A stretch of DNA of 64,000 nt from Spirometra erinaceieuropaei (lineage: Eukaryota > Platyhelminthes > Cestoda > Diphyllobothriidea > Diphyllobothriidae), in contig CACRXP010000634.1 in assembly GCA_902702965.1 (NCBI GenBank), positions 80,389 to 144,388 of the forward strand. The letters are read 5' to 3'. The notes below the pieces were generated by a model that searched no databases, was not told the origin of the DNA, and was given only the letters and a program-made list of their open reading frames with translations. The first letter of the stretch is position 1. Every line of letters begins with the position of its first letter. Position numbers and translations under genes: made by a program. This document shows, in pieces, positions 48,561-59,425 of the stretch.

Positions 48561-50689
48561 GACAACCATAGCCGTTACAGTGTTGTGTGGTCTGGAAGTT
48601 AGCTGGCACCTGTTTCCCTGACTGTACATGCCCTCGTGCATCCGCATGAAATACAGGTCACGAGTATGACTACCAAGCCATCCTCGTCGCCCTTTCGGTA
48701 CACTGTTTGGGTTAAAATCTTAATAAAGCTTGTACTTTAGAGGGTTTTTATACGCCTGTGTAGGGGCTTAGCCGTGCCAACCCTCTACGACATTCATCAT
48801 TAGTCTACCTGCGGGCATATTGAAACGCGTAATAAGTTTAATCTCGACCAGAAATTGAGTTTTGGTTAATGCTAGCATGTTTCTCTAAGCCATCAGAGGG
48901 CGTTATGCACGGGCTCATAAAGATTGATACGAATGTGAAGTGTGCTGCAAACATTATAAACAGCATTGAAAAATAAACGGCTATGATGCAAAAATAATTC
49001 ACATTTTAAATACATTCAAATATTAGTTAAAATGCACCTGAAAATATTATAATTGTAACGTTATGAAAAGCAAATGACAACTGTACTTTAACTATGCACT
49101 TTAGAGATAACGGACATATATATTAAATGAAAACAGAATGGACAGCTATTAAGCATGCTACCTATAACATTTTTGGTTGAACAACCTTTTACTTTGCCTA
49201 ATAATTTAGAATCCCACATGGAGTCGGGCTCTATCTCTAACTATAGCGCTGACCCCAAATTCAAATATAAAACCCCACTGCAATCTAAACCTGCGACATC
49301 TGTAGGACAATGTTGTTTCATGTCTCAGCAGGTGTCCTTGAAGAGAATTGGAAATAAAATGGCAAATTGCATTTGTATTCGGTAGTCATGTTTAACGATT
49401 TTGTATAACGCTGGTGGCCGGTAAGAAAATCGTTAAAAAATCGCCCGCTGGCGCGTATGAAACATCTTGGGATTTCGCTGTAGAATTCGTCGGTTACTTG
49501 CTCATTGTGTTTGATGAACATGGCTGAATCTCTTTAAACCACACTCATAAGGTGCGTTTCTGCTAGAAGCCCTGTAAGATTGCAGACATTATACAAGGCT
49601 CATTTCGCCATATTAACTGCTTAGGAAAGATATAGATACGGAGTTTAACTGGCTGGATTTCGGAGAAAAGATATGTTTGCATGCAATATATTTAACAGCG
49701 CTCGGCGTTCTTTCAAATAATAGAACAAATTGACATCAGGTTGGTGGTTTGCTACTGAAGTACTGCCCCGGATTTAACAAAGTTGCATCAATACGTCTAA
49801 CAGTTAAAATCTCGGCGTTGAAACTGCACACAATATTTTGTTACAGAATAAAAAGTAATAACTGAAATAGAGAAAAAGGAGAAACGCTGATTACTGTTGC
49901 AGTGTTCTTTAGCACTTAAACCTTGCGTCTGAGATTAAGATCGAAAATCCGACAAAACTACAAAGCTACTCTAATATGCACATTTTCTATTCGCGGCGGA
50001 GGCATAGCACGGGCAAACAGTGATCGTACGTCAATTGTTTGAAATCAGAAGCAACCTTTCGGAAAGTTGTCGTTACATCGTTAAGAATTCATATTCATGG
50101 AGGCAAACGAAATATTCTGATATTTTCTGAAATTCAGTCTTTGTCAAGGGAACTATTACACCAATTATATGAATATGAACAGAAGATTATAGGCGTGTTT
50201 CAGCAGTACGACATCTTAGGATGTTGAGGGGTGGCATCCGAAACCTCTGTGTCATAGACGCTCTCTGAATACATGTTAACGCTAAGGATCATGGGGCTCC
50301 CTTGCCAGGGACCATGTAGAACATCCTGGCCCACTTATTTTATGCTTACCTATGCTGTGCTCAAGAAAGTTCCTTAATCCGTTTTGTGTATTATCTCCTT
50401 AGAACAGTCACGAGCCTTTTGACGTTTCCGTTATTAATTACTTACGAAGCTACTTTTCGGACGTGACGACCTTCGCGACCATTCTGCCGTCACATAACTC
50501 AAAATTCAAAATTATTATAGAGGCTTCATTGACTTTTTCCACAGCGTTTCCAATGATATTCAGTTTCAGCGTTGAGTGACGGGATAATATGCTAAAAAAC
50601 CGACTGAAAGTGTTCCGCTTAATTTGGTTTCCAAAACTCTGTCACGCGGGACAGATTAGAGCAGAAAATATGCAGAAAATGATGCAGAA
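48561..50689. other. Unassigned sequence
   Basis: About 2.1 kb. I see no gene with splice context and no shared repeat. Confidence 0.45.
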
Positions 50690-50850
50690 AATGTGCTAAT
50701 TCACGAAATGTTAACCCAAATTCGCAAGTGGGTTTTTGAATTGGAACTATTTCTTAAGCAGTACTGAAAAAATAATACACTCGAGCCAAAACCATTTGAT
50801 ATTTCAGTTACGTCAGGATGTCAGCTCTGCTTATGTCACCTTGCTGTAAA
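50690..50850. mobile_element. Solo, decayed arm of the foldback element
   Basis: GTGCTAATTCACGAAATG, then TTTCTTAAGCAGTACTG and CAGTTACGTCAGGATGTC, follow the order of the left arm at 36470-36600. No opposite arm is nearby. Confidence 0.5.
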
Positions 50851-50903
50851 CCAAACGGCGGATATCGTCGGGCTTGACTGTGTTTTAACGTAGGGCTCAG
50901 TTT

Positions 50904-50938
50904 GGAGAGGAGGAGGAGGAGGAGGAGGAGGAGGAGGG
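50904..50938 (+). repeat. (GGA)n microsatellite
   Basis: About ten GGA units with slight interruption at both ends. Confidence 0.9.
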
Positions 50939-51205
50939 AGCAGAGAAGATGCTGCGCTGATCGGATCTCGCGAAAAAGTTATTGAAGCTCAAGTCTACGT
51001 GACTGCTTCATTTTGTTGTCGGGCGTGACAAAGTTAGGAATTGAAAAGTTTTTGGTAAATACCTTTGTCAGGATGATGGTATTTACAGACTCCAGTCACA
51101 GATCTATGTCCATCACCTGAGAATTTCGAGTTGATTATGCATGATTTTCATTCACCAAATACGGCTGAGCACTACCTGAATCCCAGAGCGTTCTTTATCG
51201 TCGAC

Positions 51206-51440
51206 CTAGGAGCTTGGAATTGTATCCACCCCCAGGGTACCAAAAACGCGTGGTAGGGTACGACACTACATCGAAGAAACCTGCCCTGACCTCACAGACA
51301 GACCGACCTAGAGCCATGTCAATTCGTAAGACCGCGAGGTTTTGCGTCTCTAGACACATGCCCGTCAACAAAATGCCCCCAACCTTTTCTGGTTCATCCG
51401 ACAAGACGTCAAAAACCCCGTATTTACGCCGTGCGTCTTA
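51206..51440. repeat. Weak match to the 2.65-kb repeat
   Basis: CCTAGGAGCTTGGAAT, then CAGACAGACCGACC and CATGTCAATTC, resemble 19760-19880 (CTTAGGAGCTTGAGAT, CAGACAACCCGACC, CACGTCAACTC). As in the 2.65-kb repeats, a family II PLE tail follows, here after about 730 bases. Confidence 0.4.
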
Positions 51441-52168
51441 CATCTAACAGCAATGTTGGTTAGATTAAATGCTGTATGAGGCAGGTGTACATCCTCTTTG
51501 TTAGGTTAAAATACAAATACATTCAAAAAGTGCCTAGTGTTAAAAGTAAGAATTACACCAGCTTGCACTTGGATGCCGCTTTCAACCTTTCTGCACAAGT
51601 TATCGATATAAAATTTACTGGAACTCGCAAGTAAAGCTACTGAAGTCTGTGCTGCATGCTAGAAAGACATGTTCTCAGGCTTGGGAGGAAGGAAATTGAA
51701 AATTTCAACTTATAGACATGTTTAATAACTAACACATTCGTAACCTTCTCTCGGTACGCAGGAGCAGTGCCTAATAATTATTAGCAGTCCGTCAACACGT
51801 GTAAATCTATGGCCATATGAGCAAAATTCGTTCAGGCTTTAATGTAGTAGGTGGCAGGAATCCGACATGCATTATGGTGTCATAGGGGAGGCAAATTAGG
51901 AAGAAGTCATTCAGTGTGAAAGTCTAGGCTCCTGTCTGGAACCGCACACTTCCGCGGTGCATCCTAGCGAGGCCACGTCGATCACTTAGCGCTCTCAATT
52001 GAATTAATGTGCGCTCATCACAAAAGTCGTCAAATTCAAAATATAACCGTTTTAAGAAATTCCACTCAAAGTGCTAAAATCGTGTAGTAACTTTGTTTGA
52101 AGCTTATTCGCAAAACGTCGTTTGCACTAATGATATAAGGGAAGAGACGAGTCCTAGGAATGAGTATT
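51441..52168. other. Unassigned sequence before the 52-kb PLE
   Basis: No supported feature. Confidence 0.4.
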
Positions 52169-53210
52169 GAAGAAGGAGACACGATCGTTGGGACAGGAGC
52201 TTTATTAGCCTGACGTTTCGGATAACTGCTTGAACCCATCATTAGAGACAACAGCAGATACGGGTGGTTCATGCACCAGGGGCTGCAGTATTTATAGAAT
52301 GCAGTCGCCATGCTACCGCATACCTATGAATATTCACGACTCCACCTTCATCCGGAATCGTTGCACTTGGTGTGTTAATCGCTTGATAGCCGACTTTTGC
52401 GTCTTTAATTTCTGCAATTTAATAACGTTCGTTGGATGTTGGTGTGATGATTGTTCGAACATGTGACGCATCGACCCTGATGGTGGGAAAAGTGATCACC
52501 TTTGCGATCCCCGAGTGACTTATTTCGCCGCCTAGGCGAAGTCTCAGCACATATTATGGAAGGGGAAGCTAAACGCACTTGTTTAAGGACTGGGGGCCAG
52601 AAAACCATGATTCAAGTAGCTTCCGGCCCACGCGGTTATCAAATCTGTCGAGAATTTCGGCTTCGTCGAACTTGAATATGTGGCCGCATTTCATCAAATA
52701 TGCCGCAAATGGAGAGCTGGCGTCATTTCTCCGCACCGCTGCAGCGTGCTCGGCCATTTTCGCTCAGAGCTGTCTTCCGGTTTCTCCGACGTAGTTGCTT
52801 TGTCCGCAACTGCACAAGACGCGATAAACGACTCCAGACGTTTCTAGCCGTGGCCGCGGGTCTTTCAGCTTCATTACCTGACGCCTGATGGTTGTTTCCG
52901 GTATGTGTGCAACTCCAACTCCAAGTTGTGCGAGAAGGCGGCCGACAGCTTCTGAAACGTTCTTGATATACGGAAGCTCCCGCCAAAATTTGGTGTCCGT
53001 GCATGTAGGCCTTTCGCCCCTCTTGCGTACGCATCGGTTGGCGAAGTTGCGCGAGTAGCCATTGGTTTTGAATACCCTGCGGGGGTATTGTAGTTCGGCA
53101 ATCTTGTCTTCCGGCTCACTGCAGTGCGTTTCGACACGCCAATACAGCGTCTTAACATAACTACGTTTGCGGCTGATTGGGTGGTTGTTGTTGAAGTTCA
53201 GTACTTGCAT
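52169..53210 (-). pseudogene. Penelope-like element family II, best-preserved 3' half
   Basis: From 53210 down: LNFNNNHPISRKRSYVKTL, RVETHCSEPEDKIAELQ, YIKNVSEAVGRLLAQLG, ETSGVVYRVLCSCGQS and NYVGETGRQL (GIY-YIG), then a single TGA. In the same frame follow MAEHAAAVRRNDAS, FKFDEAEILDRFDNR and ELL/KLLESWFSGPQS, then a tail to 52169. The stop after GRQL replaces an Arg codon (CGA to TGA). The RT palm is missing. The 47-base outer end of the tail recurs inverted at 53211-53257, right against the truncated 5' side. Confidence 0.88.
52208..52249 (-). ncRNA. Hammerhead-ribozyme-like motif in the family II tail
   Basis: Minus strand: GTCT, CTAATGA (CTGATGA in two sister copies), T, GGGT...ATCC (stem II), GAAAC, GTC, AGGC. 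GTCT pairs with AGGC as stem I, and cleavage would fall after GTC. Related copies lie at 11692-11729, 17896-17937, 20349, 33672 and 58492-58533. One extra base separates the core from stem II. Hammerheads are known in PLE terminal repeats (established). Confidence 0.55.
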
Positions 53211-53257
53211 CGTCAGGCTAATAAAGCTCTCATCCCAGCGATCGTGTCTCCTTCTTC
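53211..53257 (+). repeat. Inverted copy of the family II PLE tail end
   Basis: The reverse complement of 52169-52215 with four mismatches in 47 bases (CGTCAGGCTAATAAAGCTC at the start, GATCGTGTCTCCTTCTTC at the end). It begins within four bases of the predicted ribozyme cleavage site. Confidence 0.88.
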
Positions 53258-53399
53258 ATTGGCACTACTGTTACACACTCAACGAGACAGTAATTATGTT
53301 ACGCAAGGGTAGCTTATTCGGCCCCCACCAAACAGCAGACTAGGAACGCCAGCATCCTTTAATTAAAATGCTGTTTCTTTAACTACCAGTACGGGTGTT

Positions 53400-53480
53400 T
53401 AGCACTAAAGAAAACCCGAACCTAACCCAACTTTTACTCCATTTGCAAACTTTGGCCTGGCATTAACCCTAACCATGAAA
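53400..53480. repeat. Short telomere-like patch
   Basis: GAACCTAACCC and CATTAACCCTAACC are spread over about 80 bases, about 140 bases from the PLE at 52169-53257. Confidence 0.45.
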
Positions 53481-54429
53481 AAACTGCGTTTTGATTTAGC
53501 GCAACAACCACCTGTATCCTCAGGTGTTACCATACCCGTGTTCGGCTGGGGGAGGGGGCGAAAATGAACGGTGTGCGTCTTTTCCTGAGTAAATAAATAT
53601 CCGATCTGCATCGACAGATAAATACAGGTGACAATGCACTGATAAACTTTGCTCCGACGAAGTGTTTGTGTTTCGGGTCCCGGCTGCTAGTGAGGGTTAT
53701 TATTGGCTTAATGTGTCCAACAAGCCGAAACAGTGTTGTATCAGTTTACCCCTTGACCTCGTTATATCCCCGTCTGGTAACATAGTTTGTCCAGCTTTGG
53801 TCTGGTAACTTGTTTCCTGTAATTGATCCCCATAACGCATCCGAGTCTTGTATGCTTCGGAAATCCGTGTGTATTACCTTAACGCGATATCTCATACAGA
53901 ATGCCATAATCAATAAATTTGTTTTGACATACAAGTATACGGCACTCCGTATTATGAATCACAGGAAGCCGGATATTTACTTCATGATTTGAATAATTTT
54001 TTATTGAAATCATCTATCATTATCCGACCCTTACTGAAGGATAACGAATGCCTAATGGCATCTGGAAGTCCTCTCTTAAATTTCGATTTGCTTTCACGAA
54101 TGCTTCAACATGTCATTCTTCATCCGTCGATTTCCTTTTATGAGGCTCATCGAAGTTAAACGATTGCCAATTTTATGATTATTTTTAATCAATCACAGAT
54201 TGCTATGCCGTATGGATGAATTTTCGACAATGATGAAATAAATAATGTTGAATTATGCATGCTATCTGTGTATTGTCGGTGAAAACGAACATTCGAGATC
54301 CAAGATAAGGTTATGGAGACACAAAGAGTGTATTAAATATAGTGCGTAGCTGACGTAGGACCACATGAGTACTATAATAAACAGTTCTCTCGATCACCAC
54401 GGGAAGTCGCAATTGAGGCGATGATGGCT
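53481..54429. other. Unassigned sequence
   Basis: No supported feature. Confidence 0.45.
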
Positions 54430-55040
54430 CGTCATGGCGTGCCCGAGTCGTTAATTTTCGCAATTGCATCACCCGTGTTGGATGTTGGCGTGGTAAATAC
54501 TCTCCAACTTTACGCGCTCTCACCAGGATTACTGCCCGCACGCTACCGATTCCTCTACCCAGGAAATGCTTCGGCATCTAGTGTGGTCAGGGGAAGTCAT
54601 TGCGCTTGTTGATGGGTTGCGGGCCTGAGAGCCATGCGGCGAGCAGCTGAATGTTCTCCCGTTTGTCACCCTTGCGGGAACCTCGGCCTCTTCGAACTTA
54701 CAAATATGGGCGGGTCACCGTCCAACGAGCCGTTATTTGAGAGCTAACGTCTTTCAAGTTCCAGGGTGCTATGGTCTCCGTCATCCGCGTCCGGAGTAAT
54801 CTCTCAGATTTTCTGAAGTTTTTATGTCCACAATTGCCCCAGATCCAGTAAACGACCCCACACGTCTCCTGGCATGATAGTTTGTCTTTCGAAGTCATAA
54901 TCTAGAGCCTGATTGTTTCTCTCGACCTGTGTGCAACCCCAAACCAAGTGGAGTGAGAAGGTGAATGACGGCTTCCGACTCGTTTGACACGGAAGAAGAT
55001 CGGAGACAGGGGAGTGTACCGATGGAAGGCACGGCCGTGC
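54430..55040 (-). pseudogene. Penelope-like element family II, decayed 3' half
   Basis: Fragments in shifting frames: SESEAVIHLLTPLGLGL-like linker (about 54930-55000), ETCGVVYWIWGNCG and RLLRTRMTETIAP (54750-54880), then a tail with CACCCGTGTTGGATGTTGG near 54470. The order is the same as at 52.2-53.2 kb. No open frame over 75 codons. Confidence 0.7.
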
Positions 55041-55735
55041 GTGCACCTCGGCCTTTTAATCCATACCTCTTGTACCATACAGCTAATGACCGGGATTTTA
55101 ACCAACAACAACAGCAAGAGGGCCGGCGCGGCCGAAGAGGTCCTTTACGTGCAGTCACAGCTGACTCGGATCCCACGGAGCGAGAGTGTCGTAAAGGCTA
55201 TATTATGAACCAGCCATTGCAACTAGACTCTTAGACCACCATTTAGCCGCTCAACAGAAACAAACAATAGGCGATCGACTGCTTAGTTCAGGTTATTCCG
55301 TCGGCTGGCAGCATCCAAAGGCACGGTTTTTAGCGCGCCGTGATAGCTTCAAGCGCGTCAGATTCTTCATGGTGAGGAAAATGCGTTGAGCCGTCTACCT
55401 CTTTCTCCCTTACCATTCCCAGGTCGCAGGTAGTGTTCTAGCGGTCAGGTGACAGGTTCGAAAGATGTTCAAGCTAAATCGCATAACCCTATCAGAGGTA
55501 GAGTCTCAGGATAATATTGGAGTGTTGCTCACCACCTCGCCGAAGCCATCACCATCATCGTTTGTAAACAGCCAAATCTGAAAAGCCCGGCAGAGTTTTT
55601 TGAAGTTCGAAATAATTGTGCTCTGGTCGAAACTTCAAAATGTCCAATGAACCAAGGTTGGACAGAGCTATTTAGATCTCGAGACTGCAACAGCATTCAA
55701 ATGTTAAAGGACAGGCAGCCAACTTTTTCCCAGGA
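55041..55735. other. Unassigned, relatively GC-rich sequence
   Basis: No supported feature. The overlapping short frames at 54965-55234 on both strands follow the local base composition. Confidence 0.4.
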
Positions 55736-55739
55736 CACG

Positions 55740-56070
55740 GCCACCTGCCTTAGGTAACTTGACTGGCCAATCTCGATCCCCTTCCATCTCTACTGAGGAC
55801 GACTAAGCAGCCATCTAATTCAAGCATTTCTCATGCTGCAACTTCAGCACGCTTACCTTGTTTCCGGCGACATCTTGGAGCCGACCACCACTACCAGCCT
55901 GAGAGGAAATCCTGTCGATGTACGTGTGACCTAGGCAGGAATGGACGCAAGAAAGTTTTTCTCATCAACCACGGATTAATTAAGACTTGTAATGCTCTGT
56001 CCACGGATATTGTCATCTGTCCATCCGTAGACACATTTGAGAAGAAGCGAGTCCAGCGCAGGAATACCTA
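55740..56070 (+). pseudogene. Decayed LINE fragment (same family as 9.4 and 59.7 kb)
   Basis: It aligns in order with 59900-60180: TCTCGATCCCCTTCC / TCTTAACCTCTTTCC, CTGAGAGGAAATC / CTGAGAGGCCATC, TACGTGTGAC in both, and ATCCGTAGACAC / ATCCGTAGATAC. No open frame remains. Confidence 0.65.
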
Positions 56071-57148
56071 ACACAACGCCCTCAGAAAGTAGTTTTTTTC
56101 CTTCTTCATATCATCCAGCCGCAAGCACATGCATCAGAAATTATGCTACTCACGACACACTAGTAACACTATTTTATAAAGTATTTCGCTAACAGCCATT
56201 ATCAGACGACAATGCGTCATCTGATGTATTCTGGCTGAAGCCAGATTGCCCGTTGTCATACTGCTTGCCTTGATAAATTTAAGTTGTGTCGCAGAACATG
56301 TTGCCACGTTTTAGCATTTCCTAAACAAATGCCTGCGTTTTAAATGCAAATATATGCCAAAATTATTCCAAAATCTCTTTTCCTACTGGTATTTTTGCAA
56401 CATCATTCTAAAAAATATGGAGTTTAAAGGTGTTCACTTGCCTTTCCATTAACAGAACAGACCAGAACCTGACCGAACATACGATGCCTGCGCAAATTTC
56501 TGCCAATACCATTCTATCAGGCACTTCGCAGTGGTTTAGTCGTTTCAACTTATCTTTAAGAACAGTGCACGAAATCGATCTGTTGATTTGCGCATATACA
56601 TTTTCTAACTGCCCTGCCTGTAGGAAATATTCCGCTAGGTGATTGAAATATATTGATGTCCTGTGCAAATTTGTAGAAAACCTTCAACAAATGCACAACC
56701 TCCATGGATAGATAATTTCGTCTCGAAATCGTCAGCTGATGTTCTGTACGCGTTTGAGAAGGAATTCTACCTTCTACCTCGATTTGGTGCTTCAAGATAT
56801 GCAGCAGCATGAATCAAAATATAAAGATATTTCAAAAACTAATTCCAAAAAGTGACCAAAAAATTAAGCTGTCGAATTCTGGCACACGAAAAAACGCAAA
56901 TGCTCTGAAAAATCATCGTATGCAATGTGCCCACTTTGCTCATACAACTTGTGCACTCTAAGAACGGAACTGGATAGCTCGATAGAAAGATAGTGATCTA
57001 GAAAAATAGCATGCGTCTGTTGTGGCCAGTCTGAGAAACAGGACTCCGCAAATGCATGTGACCAACACTTAGTGGTGAAAGGAAGAGACTCTGTATTCCA
57101 AGTGGCAATGCATACACTGAATAATGGCTAAAATTCGTCAAAGAACAC
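56071..57148. other. Unassigned sequence
   Basis: No supported feature. The minus- and plus-strand frames at 56408-56810 overlap each other and have no splice context. Confidence 0.4.
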
Positions 57149-57521
57149 TTGGATTTTTGGCGTCTGCTTGTTCTTTCATCGATTTTCCATAGATATAGCT
57201 TACCTTTCTTCTTGCCCCATACGCGGACCTTGAAATCTCAGATTACCCTGTATGAATGTCAACATCTTGTGCAATATTTGTTGTTTTATTTACCGATTTA
57301 TCAGTTCTGGTCATACGCAGGAAATAAGGACACAGTGCCGATTAAGGATACAGCCCGTCAATTATCCTCCTACATTCAGGTGGTTCTTATCCAACTAGCA
57401 AATCTAGTTTCGGATTATAAGTCGGTGGCCGCATTGCTTGTGTATTACAGCCGGGATCGCATAAGAGCCTCTTTCATGTTTGAGATCTGTTGCAAAGCCA
57501 AGATGGTTTCCGGGAGAGAGT
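57149..57521 (+). CDS. Candidate exon of an unrecognised gene
   Basis: A 124-codon open frame with protein-like content in its second half: LPIYQFWSYAGNKDTV, LSSYIQVVLIQLANLV and DYKSVAALLVYYSRDRIR, then EICCKAKM. It ends at a donor-like GAGAGTAAGAG, and an acceptor could be AATCTCAG near 57242. It is not part of any repeat seen here. It looks helical and non-secreted. I cannot name it. Confidence 0.35.
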
Positions 57522-57599
57522 AAGAGAGAGAGAGAACGGAAGGTCCACATCGGTGTTGGTTTTCACACAGGAGAGTCGATGGATTGCGGTTTTGGATAT

Positions 57600-58200
57600 T
57601 GTGGAGTGACATTTGAAGTGTGCGATTCTTCGTTTAATCTGTCATTTCCGTCTGGCTAAGGATTGATTCTTTCGCTACAATCATGTTGGCAGGTTTGGCA
57701 ACCGCAGTGTTGAATGATGCATCATGCCGTAACACCTGAATTTGTTTCTCCGTTAGTTCCTTCGACGACAAGTTGCGTACCAGTTTGTCGTTCCAGGCAG
57801 CTTCCGAAATGTGCTGCCTAGAGCTGCTTCGCGTGTTGCTTTATGTTCGCGGGTTCGTTCGGCCAGCATCTGCTGAAGCAGCTTCGTACCATCTTCGCCC
57901 ATTGACTCGCAGCAACTTGTTTTCTTTTGGTCAGTCCTCCGGCTGTATTTGCGAATCCTTAAGCGGTAGTCATAAAGTAGCACTGGGATCATTTTTCGGC
58001 CGTGCTGAAGGACTGCGCGTCTTGTCAGGTCTGTGGTAAACAGAGTTTTGTATAAAACCCCCCTTGGCAGTATGTTGTTGTCGTCATACCCGTGCAGAAA
58101 TCGAATCCGCGCATATGTAGACGACACTCGAAGAGCAAATGTTTCCCACCATCGAGCCGATCGGAGCGCCTCGCGCCCAAAAAATTGCTGATAGAATCGA
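57600..58200 (-). pseudogene. Penelope-like element family II, 5' (N-terminal) part
   Basis: On the minus strand: MLAERTREHKATREAALG, FRKLPGTTNW, then in another frame DKLVRNLSSKELTEKQIQVL, RHDASFNTAVAKPANM and ESILSQTEM. This resembles the N-terminal region of PLE proteins ahead of the RT. It breaks off near 57600 before the ADKG box. It has a frameshift near 57780 and stops. It is the only family II N-terminus in the window. Confidence 0.65.
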
Positions 58201-58204
58201 ACAG

Positions 58205-58545
58205 GCGAGTTTCAGGTAGCAAGAATCAGTCAGGAGGGGAGGGCGCGAGCAAGCAATTATGCCAGTGACAGTGATCTAATTTGCCGAGCAATCGTCACAA
58301 CAGCATCCAACACGGACGATGAAATCATGGCAATTACTGACTCGGACGCGGACTGACAAGCCACCACCGCATCAATTGCGACCCCAGAGATGATTATGAG
58401 AGCTGTTAATAACAGTTAACATATGGTCCCACGGCAGCTACATGCTATATATAATGCACTCATTGTGCCACCATTACCCTTATCTGCGACTGTCTTTGAT
58501 GATGGGTTCAAATGAGAATCCAAAACTTCAGGCCAATATATTTCT
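58205..58545 (+). pseudogene. Penelope-like element family II tail, inverted against the N-terminal part
   Basis: On the plus strand: AIVTTASNTDDEIMAITDS (the acidic C-terminal tail, cf. 11470-11520), then the non-coding tail with GTCTTTGATGA (58492-58502), GGGTTC, AATCC, AAAAC, TTC and AGGC (58530-58533), a decayed hammerhead-like motif. It faces away from the minus-strand N-terminal part at 57600-58200. Confidence 0.75.
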
Positions 58546-59425
58546 TGTTTCAGTTTTCGCATCTTCGTCTTCTCTATTGTTAATAGTTATGGCTAGTATT
58601 TGGGTATTATGGTTATGTTAAATATCGGCAAATCGCGCAATCGAACTCTCAGCTTATTTAGGCAGTCATATTAAAAATGCTTCCATTCCTGCCGGTGCGC
58701 CTCCTCTTAATGCAAACGTCTGCATTTCTACTGTGAAGGGGGCCAAGTGTGTGCTATTGCACTTCCAGTTACCCATTCTCCCCAGCCCGCAGTACAAGTT
58801 ACTTCCCATGTCCTTCCTTTTTAGTGCAGTTGTGTGTTTCAGAGGTTCTCTGTTCTTAGCTGGCAAATGTAGCTTTCTGGTCGTTCCTTTGGTACTCCCG
58901 TCATCGTTACGGCTAGTAGTGCCTAGCTTGAGCTTGGGTTTTCCACGAACGGTTTATCTGGATGTGGCAATGTTTCGCTGCAATTGAGTGTCCGCTGCAT
59001 TCACTACAAGGTGGAAGAATTCATAGTGCTACCCATTCCTTAAACACCACCCTCGCAAAAGCAAACTTTCTCGGCAACTTGTATGAAGTTGACCTTCCTC
59101 GGCACTGCGTCCCTCACGACTACAACAAATATCCTGTTTTAAGTTCTTTTCACACGTCATTCCCGTTTGCTGATCATTTTAACCTATATATATACATGTA
59201 TTTTTTTCAAAAACAATCAATCATCTCTGTTTGACTTCTTTAGAAAGCGCTTTCGGGCAGATGTTGCACATAATGGGACAACTTTCAACTGATGCGGTCA
59301 AAGTAAAACAGGTAGGTTTTCATTGTTAATCTTTTTCCGCCTTCTGCGTCGCTAGCAAATCATATTGTGGGTAGATTAAATGAGGTAGCATAATGATGTG
59401 GTTTTTTTTGTTTTAAGTGGTACAG
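58546..59425. other. Unassigned sequence
   Basis: Upstream of the decayed family gene. Open frames at 58733-59234 (+) show no splice context I trust. Confidence 0.4.

Noticed and set aside
54895..55234. Overlapping open frames on both strands near 55 kb
   Set aside because: Local GC richness lowers the stop frequency. The minus-strand part is PLE linker and the rest shows no protein pattern.
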